The notes under the pieces were generated by a model, which ran no database searches, was not told the DNA's origin, and saw only the letters and a list, made by a program, of their open reading frames with translations. From Prostheceraeus crozeri (taxonomy: Eukaryota; Platyhelminthes; Polycladida; Euryleptidae), in the NCBI GenBank assembly GCA_907163375.1, contig CAJQUW010007865.1, positions 1 to 64,000 of the forward strand: DNA of 64,000 bases, written 5' to 3'. This document shows, one piece after another, positions 46,463-58,806 of the stretch. Within the stretch, counting starts at the first letter, position 1. Each line of letters starts with the position of its first letter. The translations under genes and the position numbers were made by a program.

Positions 46463-48034
46463 AGTCCGTTTCATAAAAATTGGATCATCCTAAAATTTGA
46501 CTAAATAAAACATAAGTATGATACAGAAAGCATTTTTCATGTTATTTCATGTCCCTTATATATTTAAATGTCCTTATATAATCTGATAAGCTATGATACA
46601 GTAACGGTTCTTAAGAAGCTAATATTTAGTGGCCCTACCCTTATTGTCAATGACATTACCAGCAATTCGTCTAGGCATTGATTCGATGATATCGTTGATT
46701 TTTGACTGATCTAACTTTATCCACTCTCTTTTTAACAGTGATGTAAGTTGTGATACGCCATCTGTAGGCAGCAGTGAACGACGAACGTTACGTTATAGAA
46801 TACTCCATACATTTTCTATGGGATTCAGATCAGGAGAACGACCTGGCCAAGATAATGTCCTAAGCCCTAATTGAGACTTGCATAAGTTGACTCTACTACT
46901 CCTGTGACACGTAGCATTGTCATCCATAAATAACCAAGTCGATGGATCACCAAGTTGATCTGTCATTTAGCCAATGTTCATTCGTAAAACATTCACATAG
47001 CGTTCAGAATTCATGGCTCCTTGCTGTATGTGAAGTTCAGAGCGGCCATTGGTCCAAATGCCAGCCCAAATCAGTAGAGTCGCACCACCTTGTACCCAGG
47101 GACGATGTCAATGCCTCGGAATTTCCTGATCAGATTTTATCCATAATCTCAATCGACCATCACTATCCTTCAGACGGACTGATGCCTCATCAGACCAGAC
47201 AACCCGATCCCATTGATTTCGCCAGTGACAATGACTCATTGCCCATCTGAGACGTCTTTTTGTATGCTGATCTGATAATTCGATCTGAGAGGGCCTCTTA
47301 CAGCTCTTGAAATTCGACTCAATAAGTCTTCTACGAATAGTGGACTTAGAAATAGACGATCGAGTCTAGTGCAACCATCTCAGTTAACGAGAGACTTGGA
47401 TCAACTTTAACAAATCTCAAAATTAGGCGGTCTCTACGTTTGGATGTTTTGCGTGGACGGCCAGAGCCCTCTTTACGACAGAGTCAAAAATCATCATTAT
47501 GCCATCGATGCACATTTGTGTAAGGGACATTTAGTCGCTTGCTTGTAGCTCGCAAAGAAAACCCTAGTTCTAGCAAAGCTGACACTTTGCCTTTTGTGAA
47601 TGCGATCTCGTTATTGTTCATTTGTGCTTTGTATTGTTTTCAACCGGTAAGAGATAGATTTCTAGCTGAAAGCAATCAGGAGTGCTGCCAACACCACCGC
47701 AACGAAGTCAGGAAGCTATGGAACATGAAGCCAGTTAATCACATGCAGCTTGTAGCAGTTACATTATTGTTGATGAATAATGGTGCTATACTGGCTCTGA
47801 TTGACCGATTTTCTTTATTTTTGTTTTGCTTGATAGATTTTGGCTTGTAGAACAACATATTACATAACAAAAGAAACAAATGCAATTTTATAAGAGTGAG
47901 GTATGATTTTGTGTAACATTGCTAAATGAAGATCAAATTATCTACTACTTTTTTGTCTATAACAGGAAAACAACTCAATATTCATGCTTGACATTTCCAA
48001 CAATGATATTAGTAAGCACAAATGACATATGACA
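46463..48034 (-). mobile_element. Decayed Tc1-like transposon in the lectin copy 3 flank
   Basis: An insertion relative to units 1 and 2a (empty site near 1610 and 36287). The left end reads CAGTCCGTTTCATAAAAATT. An 11-bp direct repeat GAGAACTTTTC flanks it (46452-46462, 48035-48045), which is more than the TA expected for Tc1. The transposase remnant is described separately. Confidence 0.75.
46619..47621 (-). pseudogene. Tc1-like transposase remnant
   Basis: Minus strand from ATG 47621 (MNNNEIAFTKGKVSALLELGF, HTH) to TAG 46619. Recognisable in order: a GRPRKTSKRRDR box, VVWSDEASVRLK with the first Asp, LLIWAGIW, a second Asp in FMDDNATCHR, WPGRSPDLNPIENVW with the third acidic residue, and the C-terminal SMPRRIAGNVIDNKGRATKY. 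All three catalytic positions survive, but the reading needs several frame changes and crosses at least three stop codons, so it is dead. The length (~334 codons) is normal for the family. Confidence 0.85.
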
Positions 48035-48045
48035 GAGAACTTTTC

Positions 48046-49033
48046 GAGAAAATTCGAATTTGTAATTTTATAAGACGGAAAAATGTGCCCTCTGAAACTT
48101 CAAATAGAAGGCTCTCCATGCAAGCTCCTCGCTTGTTAACTTCTAAACTGATGATCAGTCGAGCCATTTTGAGATAATTTGAATTCTAAAGTTGATGAGT
48201 AGAATGCATAAGCATTGATTCATGTGCACAGCTCATCCAACAAGAATCTGAATGAGGAGAACCTCCAATCTCAATGAACTGTCACATGCTGCCGCTGGCT
48301 GATAAGAATAGAAAGCGGTTCAATCCGAACGTCAGCCTTGAATCCGAACTCCATTGAAGCGAACAGAAGGATCGATTGTTGTGAACTGGGAGGAATGAGT
48401 GTCAACAGCAGAGTTGACTCATAACTGACAAGTCAGCAAAGACTTGAATGAATTCGTCTGAGATTCAATCACTCTTTATCGAGTGAACAGAGGCGTCACT
48501 CAATGAAAACATGTTGTACTCCATGTTGAATTCCGGCTGCTATTGTCGAGGGTAGATAAACTCTTATTGTAATAACAATTGAGTACTTAACCAAGATATG
48601 AAAAGAAGTAAATTAGAGACTAAAACTGCCAAGGTAAGTAAAGGGAGGAAATAGAATCTTTTGGCGAACATACGTCGAGCGATGAGAATGTAATTCCCAA
48701 TGTCTGTCTGTTTGTTGCTGATGTGTTACTTTTTGCTGAAATTATTCCAAGCAGTTTCTCGCTCATTGATGAAGACTGAATGTCTGTAGCTGGAATAGCA
48801 TTGGACCTTGGTGGACATTTTAAAGGGTTGACTAACCATCTTTGAAGGTGTTCAGAAACTCTTCTCTCATTCAGTGAATCTGAGGAACAAATTCTATGTG
48901 TCCGAGATGTTTTTGATTTCATTAAAATGAATTCGGCGTCTTAAATCATTTACAATAATAATATCACTTAATAATTTGACCCGAATCTTGGTCTGATCGA
49001 TTTTCGTTATACTGTTAATGAGCACTCGATCTG
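48046..49033. other. Lectin copy 3 upstream flank, deleted relative to unit 1
   Basis: 48046-48570 matches 36296-36820. At 48570 it jumps to sequence equal to 3378, so about 1.25 kb present in unit 1 is absent. No gene. Confidence 0.7.
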
Positions 49034-49520
49034 GTTCCCATCTGGAAGGATGATCGCATCCGCAAAGAAGTCAAGCCTCGGATTGTGTGTGCTCTGGTGC
49101 GGTCGGTGTTAAAGTATGGAGCGAAAGCATGGACAACAGACGTCAAGAGGATTGAAGCTGCAGAGATGTGGGTTTATCGCAGGATTCTTAGGGTGACTTG
49201 GTATCAAAGAGGAAACAACACGAGCATTCTGTCAGAGCTTGGAACAACAGGAGAACTGTTATTGATGGTGAAGAAACGGAAACTGGTATACTTTGTCCAC
49301 GCGTGTCGCGGAGAAGATCTTCCTTGTGATGTGATGTTCGGATTTCATCCTGAGAATCGCAGAGCGGGAGACTCCGCCGTAAATATATCGACGACATCAA
49401 GGACGGACACGAGAATCAACGGCAGAAGCATTACGAAAGACAGCAAACAGGACCGAATGGTGGACTCTTCTCATCTGAAGGAGTGCCGGCCCCCAACTCG
49501 GGGCCGCCTTGAGTGAGTGA
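49034..49520 (+). pseudogene. Non-LTR RT 3' fragment, copy 2
   Basis: The counterpart of 3840-4330, with VLKYGAKAWT, RIEAAEMWVYRRILRVTW and KKRKLVYFVHACR. About 97% identical by eye. It ends in the same GAGTGAGTGAG tract. The endonuclease and RT palm are missing. Confidence 0.75.
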
Positions 49521-50606
49521 GTTAATGAAATTCAGATTGGGCGAATTCGTCAGCGAGAAATTCGCCACATGACCTTCCGACGCATATTTGGAGAAATGCA
49601 TCATGTTTTGTGGTCGGATTAGGCGAACAAAACACTGTCCGCGTTAGTTTGAATGCAAAATTGAAAGGTTTCAAAGTTAAATCCATTTCATCATCAAAAT
49701 GCTAGACATTTGGATTTATATGTATTTCATTACGAGTTATAACTGACCATTGCTGAGTCTTATGACATTATTACCTCTGATTTCAATAACACAATTCTCT
49801 AAAGGCAATGAAATATCGCAGTATCCGCATATTCAACAAAAGCGACAGCTCAAATTAACACAAAATTAAAGAGTTGTGTCGGTTGAGAGATGTGAACTCG
49901 GCCTGCTGATGATTCCTGATATTGGATGAAATGACAATTATTCAGATCTACTTCCATTCTTCAGCTGAGGATGAAACTCAATATTTAAGTTTGAAAAAGC
50001 AGCAGTTATTAACTATTGCCAATATGGACTGTATAATGCGACCATTAGGCCTACACGTATTCATCTAAAGACACGTGAAGATTCTCAAGGTTGTGGACAG
50101 CAGACACTCCTTTACATCGATCTCCAATCAATAACATTGTAGAGGCCGAATGGCAGTCCTAACAAAATGGATTTCAATCCATAAATTTACAATGACACAG
50201 AGCACTTCTCTCCGTCAGATATAAATCACTCTCAGCAATTATCGTGAATGAAGCGCGCAGAGTTGTAGTGAGCGCGACAACTCAGCTGTCAATTCAGAAA
50301 CTTCATTCCCTCGAGGTGCAAAAGAGAGAAGATTCACGAGAACGCATTTCACCGATGAAAGCAATCCTCAAATAGAAGCATCAGAGTTAAAACGTAAATA
50401 AGATTATTTGAAAGCGAGCCACGCTGTCTTGTCCGAGAAATTTCATCAATGGAAGTTGGTTTTGCATCGGCCAGATGCGCAAATAGCGGAATAGGTGAAT
50501 GATCGGGCATATGGTCTGAGAATGACTGCATACTAAATATGTGAGTTGTGTTGCTATCAGTGTGAACTGCTGATAATTCATGAGTTTTTCTGAATTTTTC
50601 CAATTG
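49521..50606. other. Block E, second copy; no gene seen
   Basis: 49722-50606 matches 10246-11130. Here block E directly follows the LINE fragment, which suggests the original order before unit 1 gained its extra block D. Confidence 0.65.
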
Positions 50607-51150
50607 CGATGAGTCAATTAGGATTCGTCATTAATCATAGCTGTGAGTCCATTAGGAATCGTCATTATGCATAGCTGTGAGTCCATTAGAATTCGTCATT
50701 AATCATAGCTGTAATTCCATTAGGATTCGTCATCATACATAACAGCAAGTCCATTAGGATTCGTCATTAATCATAGCTGTAAGTCCATTAGGATTCGTCA
50801 TTATATATAGATGTGAGTCCATTAGGATTCTTCATTAAATATGGCTGTGAGTCCATTAGGATTCTTCATTAAATATAGCTATGAGTCCATTAGGATTCGT
50901 CATTAATTAAATCTATAAGTCCATTAGGATTCGTCATCAATTAAATCTAGAAGTCCATTAGGATTCGTCATCATATGTGAGTCCATTAGGATTCGTCATC
51001 ATATGTGAGTCCATTAGGATTCGTCATTTTACATAGCTGTGAGTCCATTAGGATTCGTCATTATAAATTGCTGCAAGTCCATTAGGATTCGTCATTACAC
51101 ATAACTGTAAGTCCATTAGGATTCGTCATTAGACATAGCTGCAATGTGAA
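50607..51150. repeat. 34-bp minisatellite, long array 2
   Basis: About 16 units with the GTCCATTAGGATTCGTCATT core. Several units are shortened to GTGAGTCCATTAGGATTCGT plus CATCATAT (near 50960-51030), a variant not seen in the array at 11131. The spacers are more diverse than in that array. Confidence 0.9.
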
Positions 51151-51159
51151 TAAATAAAT

Positions 51160-51660
51160 GATTGAAACTATTTTTAATTAAGTAATGGGATGTTTGTCAC
51201 GATGTCAATCAGTGACTCATTGGGACGTCTCTTAGGAGTACTTTGATGACGTACGTTGAATGTCCCGGCGGGACGTCATACTGACGCTCTGTGATACTTC
51301 CGCTGTGACGTATTTTTTACTGTCAAATAAGACGTACTGGTCATCCTGGAATGACGTCGTCATGACATCCCGCTGACGTCACATGTTTACTGGGAAGTTG
51401 ACATAACTATAGCAGCATTAGAGAATGGAAACAGGAGACTCAACATTCTTGTCATAGGCATCTGATTAGGAAATAATCGAAGCATAACAATTAGTGACAG
51501 AGTAACACCATCCAAAGACAATGAATAGTCTACATTGATTAAGCATATTTAACATCATCTCTTCATCGACGTCAAAAGCGACTTCTCTTTTGACCCGCTA
51601 ACCTTACCAATTCTAGAAGACATAAAGTGAAGGTTCATTAACCACAGAAGTATTGTACTT
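51160..51660. repeat. Block D fragment with GACGTC-rich repeat (51190-51395)
   Basis: Matches 4690-5195 and 11690-12200, then breaks off at TGTACTTTAT. The rest of block D is missing from unit 2b. Confidence 0.8.
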
Positions 51661-52579
51661 TATGCAATGCACAAAAACGGCACATAAATCGCGCGCATTT
51701 TCACTTAGATGCACCTGCCAACATCTGTATCGATAGGTTAGAATCAGTCACATGTGCAATTCTAAGCTCTTCATTGGTCATTCATGCCCCAACCTAGTTC
51801 CCTCGGATGTGCCGCGACCTTGAGTCAATTTCCATTCTAGTCAACTTCAGATAAACAGTATATTTCTTTGTTCTACAGAGAAGTTTGTGAACGTTTTTTC
51901 ATACGCCTGATAACTTTTTTTAAAATGATCGGAGTGCCCAACATTATCGAGAAAACTTTTGCTCAGTGATCTGAATTCTTCGAATCTGAAGGAATCGTGG
52001 CGATCGGAGCATTTTGAAGGAATTCACAGCAATCCGCAAGCGACCCAAGACTAGTTTTCCTATCTCTGTAAGGTATTAAAACTTTTTTTTGCCGACTTAT
52101 TAAGTTCCTGCATGTGCCATCTGTTTGAATCAGTTTACGCATCTAGCAAAGTGACACGATTAAACTATCTAATTCTGTGGGCAGGACCGTCTTGAGGGCA
52201 TTTCATCCATTTCAAGTGAAATGGGCTGCCAACTGAGATTGATGTGAAATGGGTCGCCCACCAAGATCCAATACAATTATAATACTTTGTAAACGATCAA
52301 AATGAACAGACGACATTGTATAGGTCAACAGCCTTTTTGACATTTTCTTAAAACCTTCATTTTATATGTATCTTGATTTTCTAAATAACATGCATTTCAA
52401 AAGAGGATCTATTTTGACATGCATCTTGACTGCCTTCTGATAGATCTCATTTCATGGCTTTTTAATAGGCCTATCTTTTGCATGTACTTTGCTAACTCAA
52501 GGATAATGATAAGTGGTGTATGATTTCCGATGTACTAAACATAATGAGTACTAAGAATATTGATACCTTCGACAGATTG
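51661..52579. other. Unit-2b junction region, no gene seen
   Basis: 51661-51872 and 52256-52317 are unique linkers. 51873-52255 equals 21796-22178. From 52318 it matches 25133 onward. Confidence 0.6.
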
Positions 52580-53160
52580 CAAACAAATTATGCAGGCACA
52601 AACTTGAAACGTTGGAAATCGGTGCAAGGAGAATTTTCTTGAGATTAATTTAAACAAATCGAAGCTCATGATTTGAGAATGAAAAAAGGCGATCATGGAG
52701 TAGTATTAGCAATGAACACAATATTGCTGAGGTGTCTGAAGTAACAATCTCGGGGTCACTGTTACATCTGACCTTAGATGGGACAAACATATCGATAACA
52801 TCACTTCAACGGCAAACAAGAGATATTCTGGACAATGAAGCACATTGTAAGTAGTGCAGAACTACACGTGACAATTATCCGTCCAGTTCTTGAATATGCC
52901 TGCACCTGTTTCATTGGTCAGAATAAGAAAAATCGGAAAAAGATGGACAGAGTTAACCGACGGGCTCATAATATTATCAACTGGTCACATAGAGCACTAT
53001 GTAACTGTGCATGAACCATCCTCACTGAACGTAGTGAGCAGTTTGCGATTAAGGAGAAAAACCACATTCCGAATAACTTAGTGCCTGAAATGCTGTATTT
53101 TACTTTTGCTTCTGTATCTTGACCACTGACTTCATGGAATTGTGATTAATGTAAAAAATT
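52580..53160 (+). pseudogene. Second non-LTR RT fragment, copy 2
   Basis: The counterpart of 25400-25990, with LGVTVTSDLRWDKHIDNIT and IIRPVLEYACTCF. The frame breaks are shared with unit 1. Confidence 0.7.
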
Positions 53161-54085
53161 TTGATAATAATTTTCAAATACAAGTTGCATTTGCTTATCT
53201 GACACCACTGACGAAGCCGATCAGGCGGAATATAGAGCACGGAATATAGTAATGTGGACTTCAGAGCACTTCATAGTCTACACAATCAAGAGCACACTGT
53301 ATGTAAACTATTTACATAGCATACTTGCAATTTATGAATCTGCATTAGAAAAATATACATGCAACAAATTCCTGCAGTTATGATTAAAATAAGAAGATAA
53401 ATGAATTCAACATAGTTGTATACTACTATCCGGTACAGAAATTGTCTGTTGTCATCTAAACATTCATAAGAAATTATTGAAGTAATTGCAGGATAATACA
53501 AAACAAAGTTGCAGGAGAGAATGGAAAAATCATGTTTTACACAATCGTGACTTATACAACCCTTCATGTGTCTTATATAATACATATCTAGAGCACAGGC
53601 CTGCATATACCGTGTTGAATAAACTGTTGAATGTTAAAACAGAATTAAATGATATTTGAAGAATTGAATAAATTTAATCAGATCTATATGATGAAATTAC
53701 TTAAATAGTTCGAATTTCTGAATCAATCCTGAATCACACGTGAAACACACGTTAACAAAAAGTATCTGAAATTCACAAGTGAATCACACATTTCCCTACA
53801 CATTAAAATTTGACAACAAAAGTCACATGTGTTTTACGCGTTAAAAAATTTTCTTAATGTATCACGTAAAAATACGCGTGTAAATCCCGTGTTTTTACAT
53901 TTACAAGTGAATCACACGTAATTTTTGCGTGCCGGGAACCTAGTAAACCCTTCATTTGTCTTCCCGACAAAAAAAGACGATCCGCGGATTTCGTGCCCTA
54001 CAGTTTACAGTGCAGGCCCGCATATACCGTGTAATAAGTGCGTTGCGGAACATGAATCCCTGAAATCTTCCGAGCGAAACAGTTC
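53161..54085. other. Rearranged non-coding region of unit 2b
   Basis: 53250-53575 equals 26429-26753. 53620-53935 is private and rich in CACACGTG-, ACGCGT- and AAGTGAATCACAC-type words in both orientations. 53946-54000 joins the left part of the 26755 insertion directly to the right end of the 26938 miniature element. No gene was seen. Confidence 0.5.
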
Positions 54086-54093
54086 ATATAGAG

Positions 54094-55188
54094 CATTGTT
54101 GGGCAACGCGTGGCCAGCCGTGACATATTGGGTGGCCGCCACCGCCTCTCATATCTAAAGTGGCCGCGGACATTATTTGAATCGATGATGTGAAAATGAC
54201 TCACTCCGACTTCGACCTTTGAGAGGTACATCTAACGGTGAGGGATCCTCTTTAGAATTTGCAAAACCATTAATCAACAACTGAATGAGCAATATGATGG
54301 CAGAAAAAACAAAACTTCACATTCAATTATCCAACCATGCTCCTTTCGTAATGAATATCTTCTCTTATAAGCGCAAGATGGTCAACACCTGCGAGAGTTT
54401 ATGCTAAGTCACATAATATTCAATGCCCTGCTGAGCATGTTTCTCAACGCAATAAACCGCGCCTCAATGAACACAGAAGGAGGCTTTATTAATTAGACAT
54501 TGACTACAAATGGAGGAATCCAACGGCAAGATTTTGACAGGCCAACATTTATTTCAAATATTCTTGCTGAATTTCATTTATATACTACTACAGTAATACA
54601 TGCATTTCGTATACAGGATCGGCATTACCACATGATTACCATTTGTGGAGCCCATGCACGGGTTTTGAAAGCCGTATATGTTTGGGTGACATCTGTGCAC
54701 GTATGTACATGTAGCATGATCAATAATTGTGGCAAAATCAATTCTATCTTGTGCGGCTTTCAAGCGGATAGTTGCCCTGCACTTACAGCCGCTGTTTCTC
54801 GATGAAATAATGTGATGACGGTCAAATCACCAAAAAAAGTCAAATTATAGTTTAATTACACAAAAGAAAAGCTTGCATGATTTGTTATAGGCCTATTCAC
54901 TCTTCACTACTCACATGCATTGTAGAAAGTAAATTATGATTCCTTAATATCAAACAAATGAGTTGCGTACAATACAGCATGCTGTATACATTCACATGTA
55001 AAATTCTGTTATGTAATGCGACCACTATATATGCATGCACGTACGGTACAGCAGCCCATGTGTGCACTTAAAAGTACGAAATAAAATAATATTAAGCCTA
55101 TACTACTGCCTTTTGCAATTGGTGGCCCGCGAGCCTTTTCATGGCCACTCCTTGTGGCCCGCTATCCTAACTTGGTTGCCGACCACTG
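54094..55188. mobile_element. Miniature hAT transposon (unit 2b), uninterrupted
   Basis: The ends CATTGTTGGGCAACGCG and GTTGCCGACCACTG, with the target duplication ATATAGAG at 54086-54093 and 55189-55196. It is the same insertion as 27282-29656, without the nested Tc1. 1095 bp, no protein. Confidence 0.9.
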
Positions 55189-55227
55189 ATATAGAGCAGT
55201 AATATCTTGGGAGACATGATTGAATCA

Positions 55228-55375
55228 AGTTTAGGGTGGTAGGATTCCCCACTTGGTCCACGGTTCGAGTCGGACAGCCCTCTCTCACTGGGGGCGACTA
55301 ACCCTAATCTGGTGAGAGCTGCCCCGATGCCATCTTCTCGCTCTGCCTCCCTGCCTTGGATGGAATTACGAATGA
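55228..55375 (+). repeat. Possible tRNA-derived SINE fragment (unit 2b)
   Basis: The counterpart of 29690-29835, with a TTTAGGGTGGTAGGATTCC A-box-like and a GGTTCGAGTC B-box-like sequence. Confidence 0.4.
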
Positions 55376-58117
55376 GAGATCAAAATCAAATCCATAACAT
55401 CAGAGTAGGCTAGCATATTTGAAACACCAAAACTCCATCCAATTTTCAACTCAAATTTCTACCAATTCGTAAGATTCGTGCAAGACGCATTGCTCAGCAT
55501 TTCTACAGATGAAATGTGAATTTCTCCGGATTTTGAACACTAGAACATTCATCAATTTCCTATCACGAAATCAATTGCAACCGTAATTTCTGTCGTAGGT
55601 TTTTATAGAAATTTGGAGTTACTAACAAATAAAAAGTAGTAGTATGTTCAAAACTTTTAATTGAATTTCAATCTGCAACAGAGAATCCCTGAAGTGCCCA
55701 CTTACTATAAGGCGTGCACTGTAGCCGTCAAAAAACTCAACCCGACCTGAAATTTTCCATGAAAAACCCGACTTTCATCTAAAGAAACCCGGACCTGACC
55801 CGGCCTGACCCGAAAATCATCATTGAAGAAAAATAATGTTTTCATGATTGAGTTCATCAACTTTGTATATTACGCTATAAGGTAAAATGAATTTTTTCCA
55901 TATCCATAAGTTCTACATTAAAACGAATATGTACATATAAGCTAAGACGTATCAATTTTTCAAAGTACATATAATATCGTAATAAATATCTCATCAAACT
56001 AAGACCAATCAAATGGAGAGATTCGTGTCATCACAGCTGTATCTGAATGAGAGTTTTGTTGTGCATAAAATCGTTATCCTTATTTGGTTGGTTGCTGATG
56101 AACATGGAGGAGTCAGCGACGAGTGAGCGCCAGTTTATAACAGCACTTGCGTATAATAAATACAACGAAGTAAATCAGCTGCTGAAATTTATCTTCCCAT
56201 CAGATTCTCCCATGGCATCGTCTACTCATTTCTGGCTTAGGTGCTTCAAAAATTTCACTTCTAACTCGAAAAACCGAACCTGACGGTCCGATCATAGAGT
56301 AGGGATATATAGGTAGAGTGTCGACTCAAAAAAGTATCTGTATACAGTGAAAATTTTCATATGAAAAGATTCAGTTTTTTGCGTGGTCGAAAAACATTTT
56401 TTGAGCAATTTTTTTAAAAAAGTCAAAATTTGCCAATTTATATACTACCGAGATGATGCCTCTTTATAAGTAGTATGGCACAAGTTGGATATCAAAAGGA
56501 ATGAATATTTGCTAGCAAGCGGAAATTAAGGTGATTATCAAGGGAATTTCATGAACTGTATTATAATGGAAGTCTTCATGAAAAAGTCGCGATATTATTC
56601 CTGCTTTCTTGGCCGAAATTTCAAGTTTTTAATTCAATTTTCATCGGCATGATTTTATGATTCACCAAATTTGTTTCATCTTTTGAATCTGAATAGTGAC
56701 GTGGACCCATTTACATCTTTCAAAGTTAATTGAAATCATTGTCTTTGATTCTGTGATTTTGCTGTGCCAGTGGCAGGTTGACTGTGATATAAGAAAATAC
56801 TCTTGAGGTTGAGCATGAAAGTAATAAGAACCCATCGAATTACTAATTTAGAAAACATTAATCTCCATGGCTGTCATGACACTGATAATCTGTAAAATAC
56901 CATCATTCCTTCTGCATTATACCATCATGATCATTCAATTCTGTGGAAATTTCTTCAAAACTGCAAAAACTTGAATATCTCACATTTGGTGACAATACCA
57001 CCTGTATCTCCCGCGAGTTCAATTAATAACATCGAAAGTGTATACACATTGGGGATTTAATAAATGCGGAGTTACCACTCTACCTAATATACCTACTCTA
57101 TGGTCCCGATTACACACCCCTTGTGCTAATTTATAAAATCTTCATCCTACTGGAACAAGCTGTATCGGGCTTCCAACAAAAGATCAGGCCATATTTGAGG
57201 CATAGAGCAAAAATACCACCCCAAAAATTGTCTTGTCAATAGAAGATAGTTCTATGCTAAGAAGGCGTATTACTGGTCTACTCTGCCGTCTTCACGCCGG
57301 CCGCGTGTCTCAACTAACTGATTGTATTGAATTAACAATATTTTTGACAAACTTCATATCAAATGTGCAGTTATCACTTCGAGGTGCATAGAAATCGAAT
57401 TGGAGGATGAAATCAGTCCGATATCGAGCAACATAGAGACAGACACAGAGAATCCTAACAGCGTAGAAGATGGCTGCCTCACGAGATCAGAGACAAACGT
57501 TTATGGTTCGTGTGAACCAGGCCCACATTTCGTGCAAAATTAAACAAAGACATTGATATCCTGAGAGCAGCGAGGCATGAGTTATGGAAAAATAGTCAAT
57601 GCTCGGCGAACAGCTGGCAATGAAGTTCTCTCTCACAGAAACAAATAATAACAAGAATTCAGTGAAGATGATACGGATATCCAGTTGCGGGTCGAATCGT
57701 TGTCTCCACTGAGACAAATAACTGAAATCTACTCACTTGTCAACCTCCTAAATGTCTGATTATTGTAATACTGCCTCAATTGAAACGATATCTTCCCGTA
57801 TCTCCTTCTCATTGAAATGTGGAGAGAATTGAATCGATAACAATGAAAATAGTGAATCGCTGGCATTATTTCTGATGAATTACCTTTTGTGAAGTTCATC
57901 TTCTCCACTGTGAGAGACATTCCGCAGATCTGACAGCAATCATCTGTGCACGACAATGACCCTCTGACTAAAATTGGCTATTTTCTGAATTTCGCGTGAC
58001 AGTAAGGATCATTCAACGATGAACAATATTTTCCATGAAAAAACAAAATATTGAGGTCAGAGGAACAACTGATTCACACCGAAGCGGACAATAGGAGACT
58101 CCTGACACGTCCAAAAC
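55376..58117. other. Long non-coding stretch of unit 2b, with a private 440-bp piece
   Basis: Matches 29836-32095 except 55919-56358. That piece contains an ATG-started frame, 56101-56283 (59 aa, MEESATSERQFITALAYNK..., longer from 56047 in the same frame), which looks protein-like but is unrecognised. No other gene was seen. Confidence 0.5.
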
Positions 58118-58230
58118 AATCCAAGAGCGAGAGAGAGCGAGCGAGCGAGACAGAGAGAGAGAGCAAGATAGCGAGAGAGCGAGAGAGAGAGAGATGGCGA
58201 GAGAGCGAGAGAGAGAGAGAGAGAAACAGG
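58118..58230. repeat. GA-rich simple-sequence tract, short allele
   Basis: About 110 bp of GAGAGCGAGAGA repeats, at the position of the ~700-bp tract of unit 1. Confidence 0.9.
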
Positions 58231-58806
58231 CTTATTCTCGAATGTTGAGGAGCTTTCGTAGGTACATCATTACATTAACTCATTACATAGACATTCAGTC
58301 TAAATAAAATTCAAATCACTTTCACACGTGTGAAAAGCTTTAACCACAGTCACTATCAAAGGCATGCGGTGTAAATCCATGTGATGTTTTGGCACTGTGA
58401 GAAGATCACATTGTCCGGTGTTCCTTTGACTAATTTGTCCTTCAGTTAAGGCCTGGTCACACTGGGTCAACGCATGCAGAGCGCACGCAGAACGCATGGA
58501 AAAATTGAGCTGTGCGTTGTTGCACGCATTCATTCGTTGTGCATGCGTCCAGTGCGTTCAACACACGCGCTCGTGCGCTCAGCGCGCCGTGGCTGTTCGT
58601 CGTGTGCGTCGAGAGTTTTGAGCATGTTCAAAATTGTTCGACGCACAACACGCATGAAGCCGTGCGCTAGAAGGACGCTGCAAGGACGCTAGACATGCGT
58701 CGAGAGTGCTGGCTGATCGCCAAGCACTCGTAGTGGATGCGCAGCGTAGAAATGAAGATATAAATATGGCCTGTAGTCGCTTTGATGAGCTACATGTTGA
58801 TTGACT

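Noticed and set aside
46942-47850. Plus-strand open frames across the Tc1 at 46463-48034
   Set aside because: They are antisense shadows of the minus-strand transposase remnant, whose motifs are clear.
34387-49700. Repeated lectin flanks as long terminal repeats
   Set aside because: The repeated segments contain a complete gene, are part of 34-kb units in a fixed order, and lack TG...CA ends, a primer-binding site or any retroviral domain.
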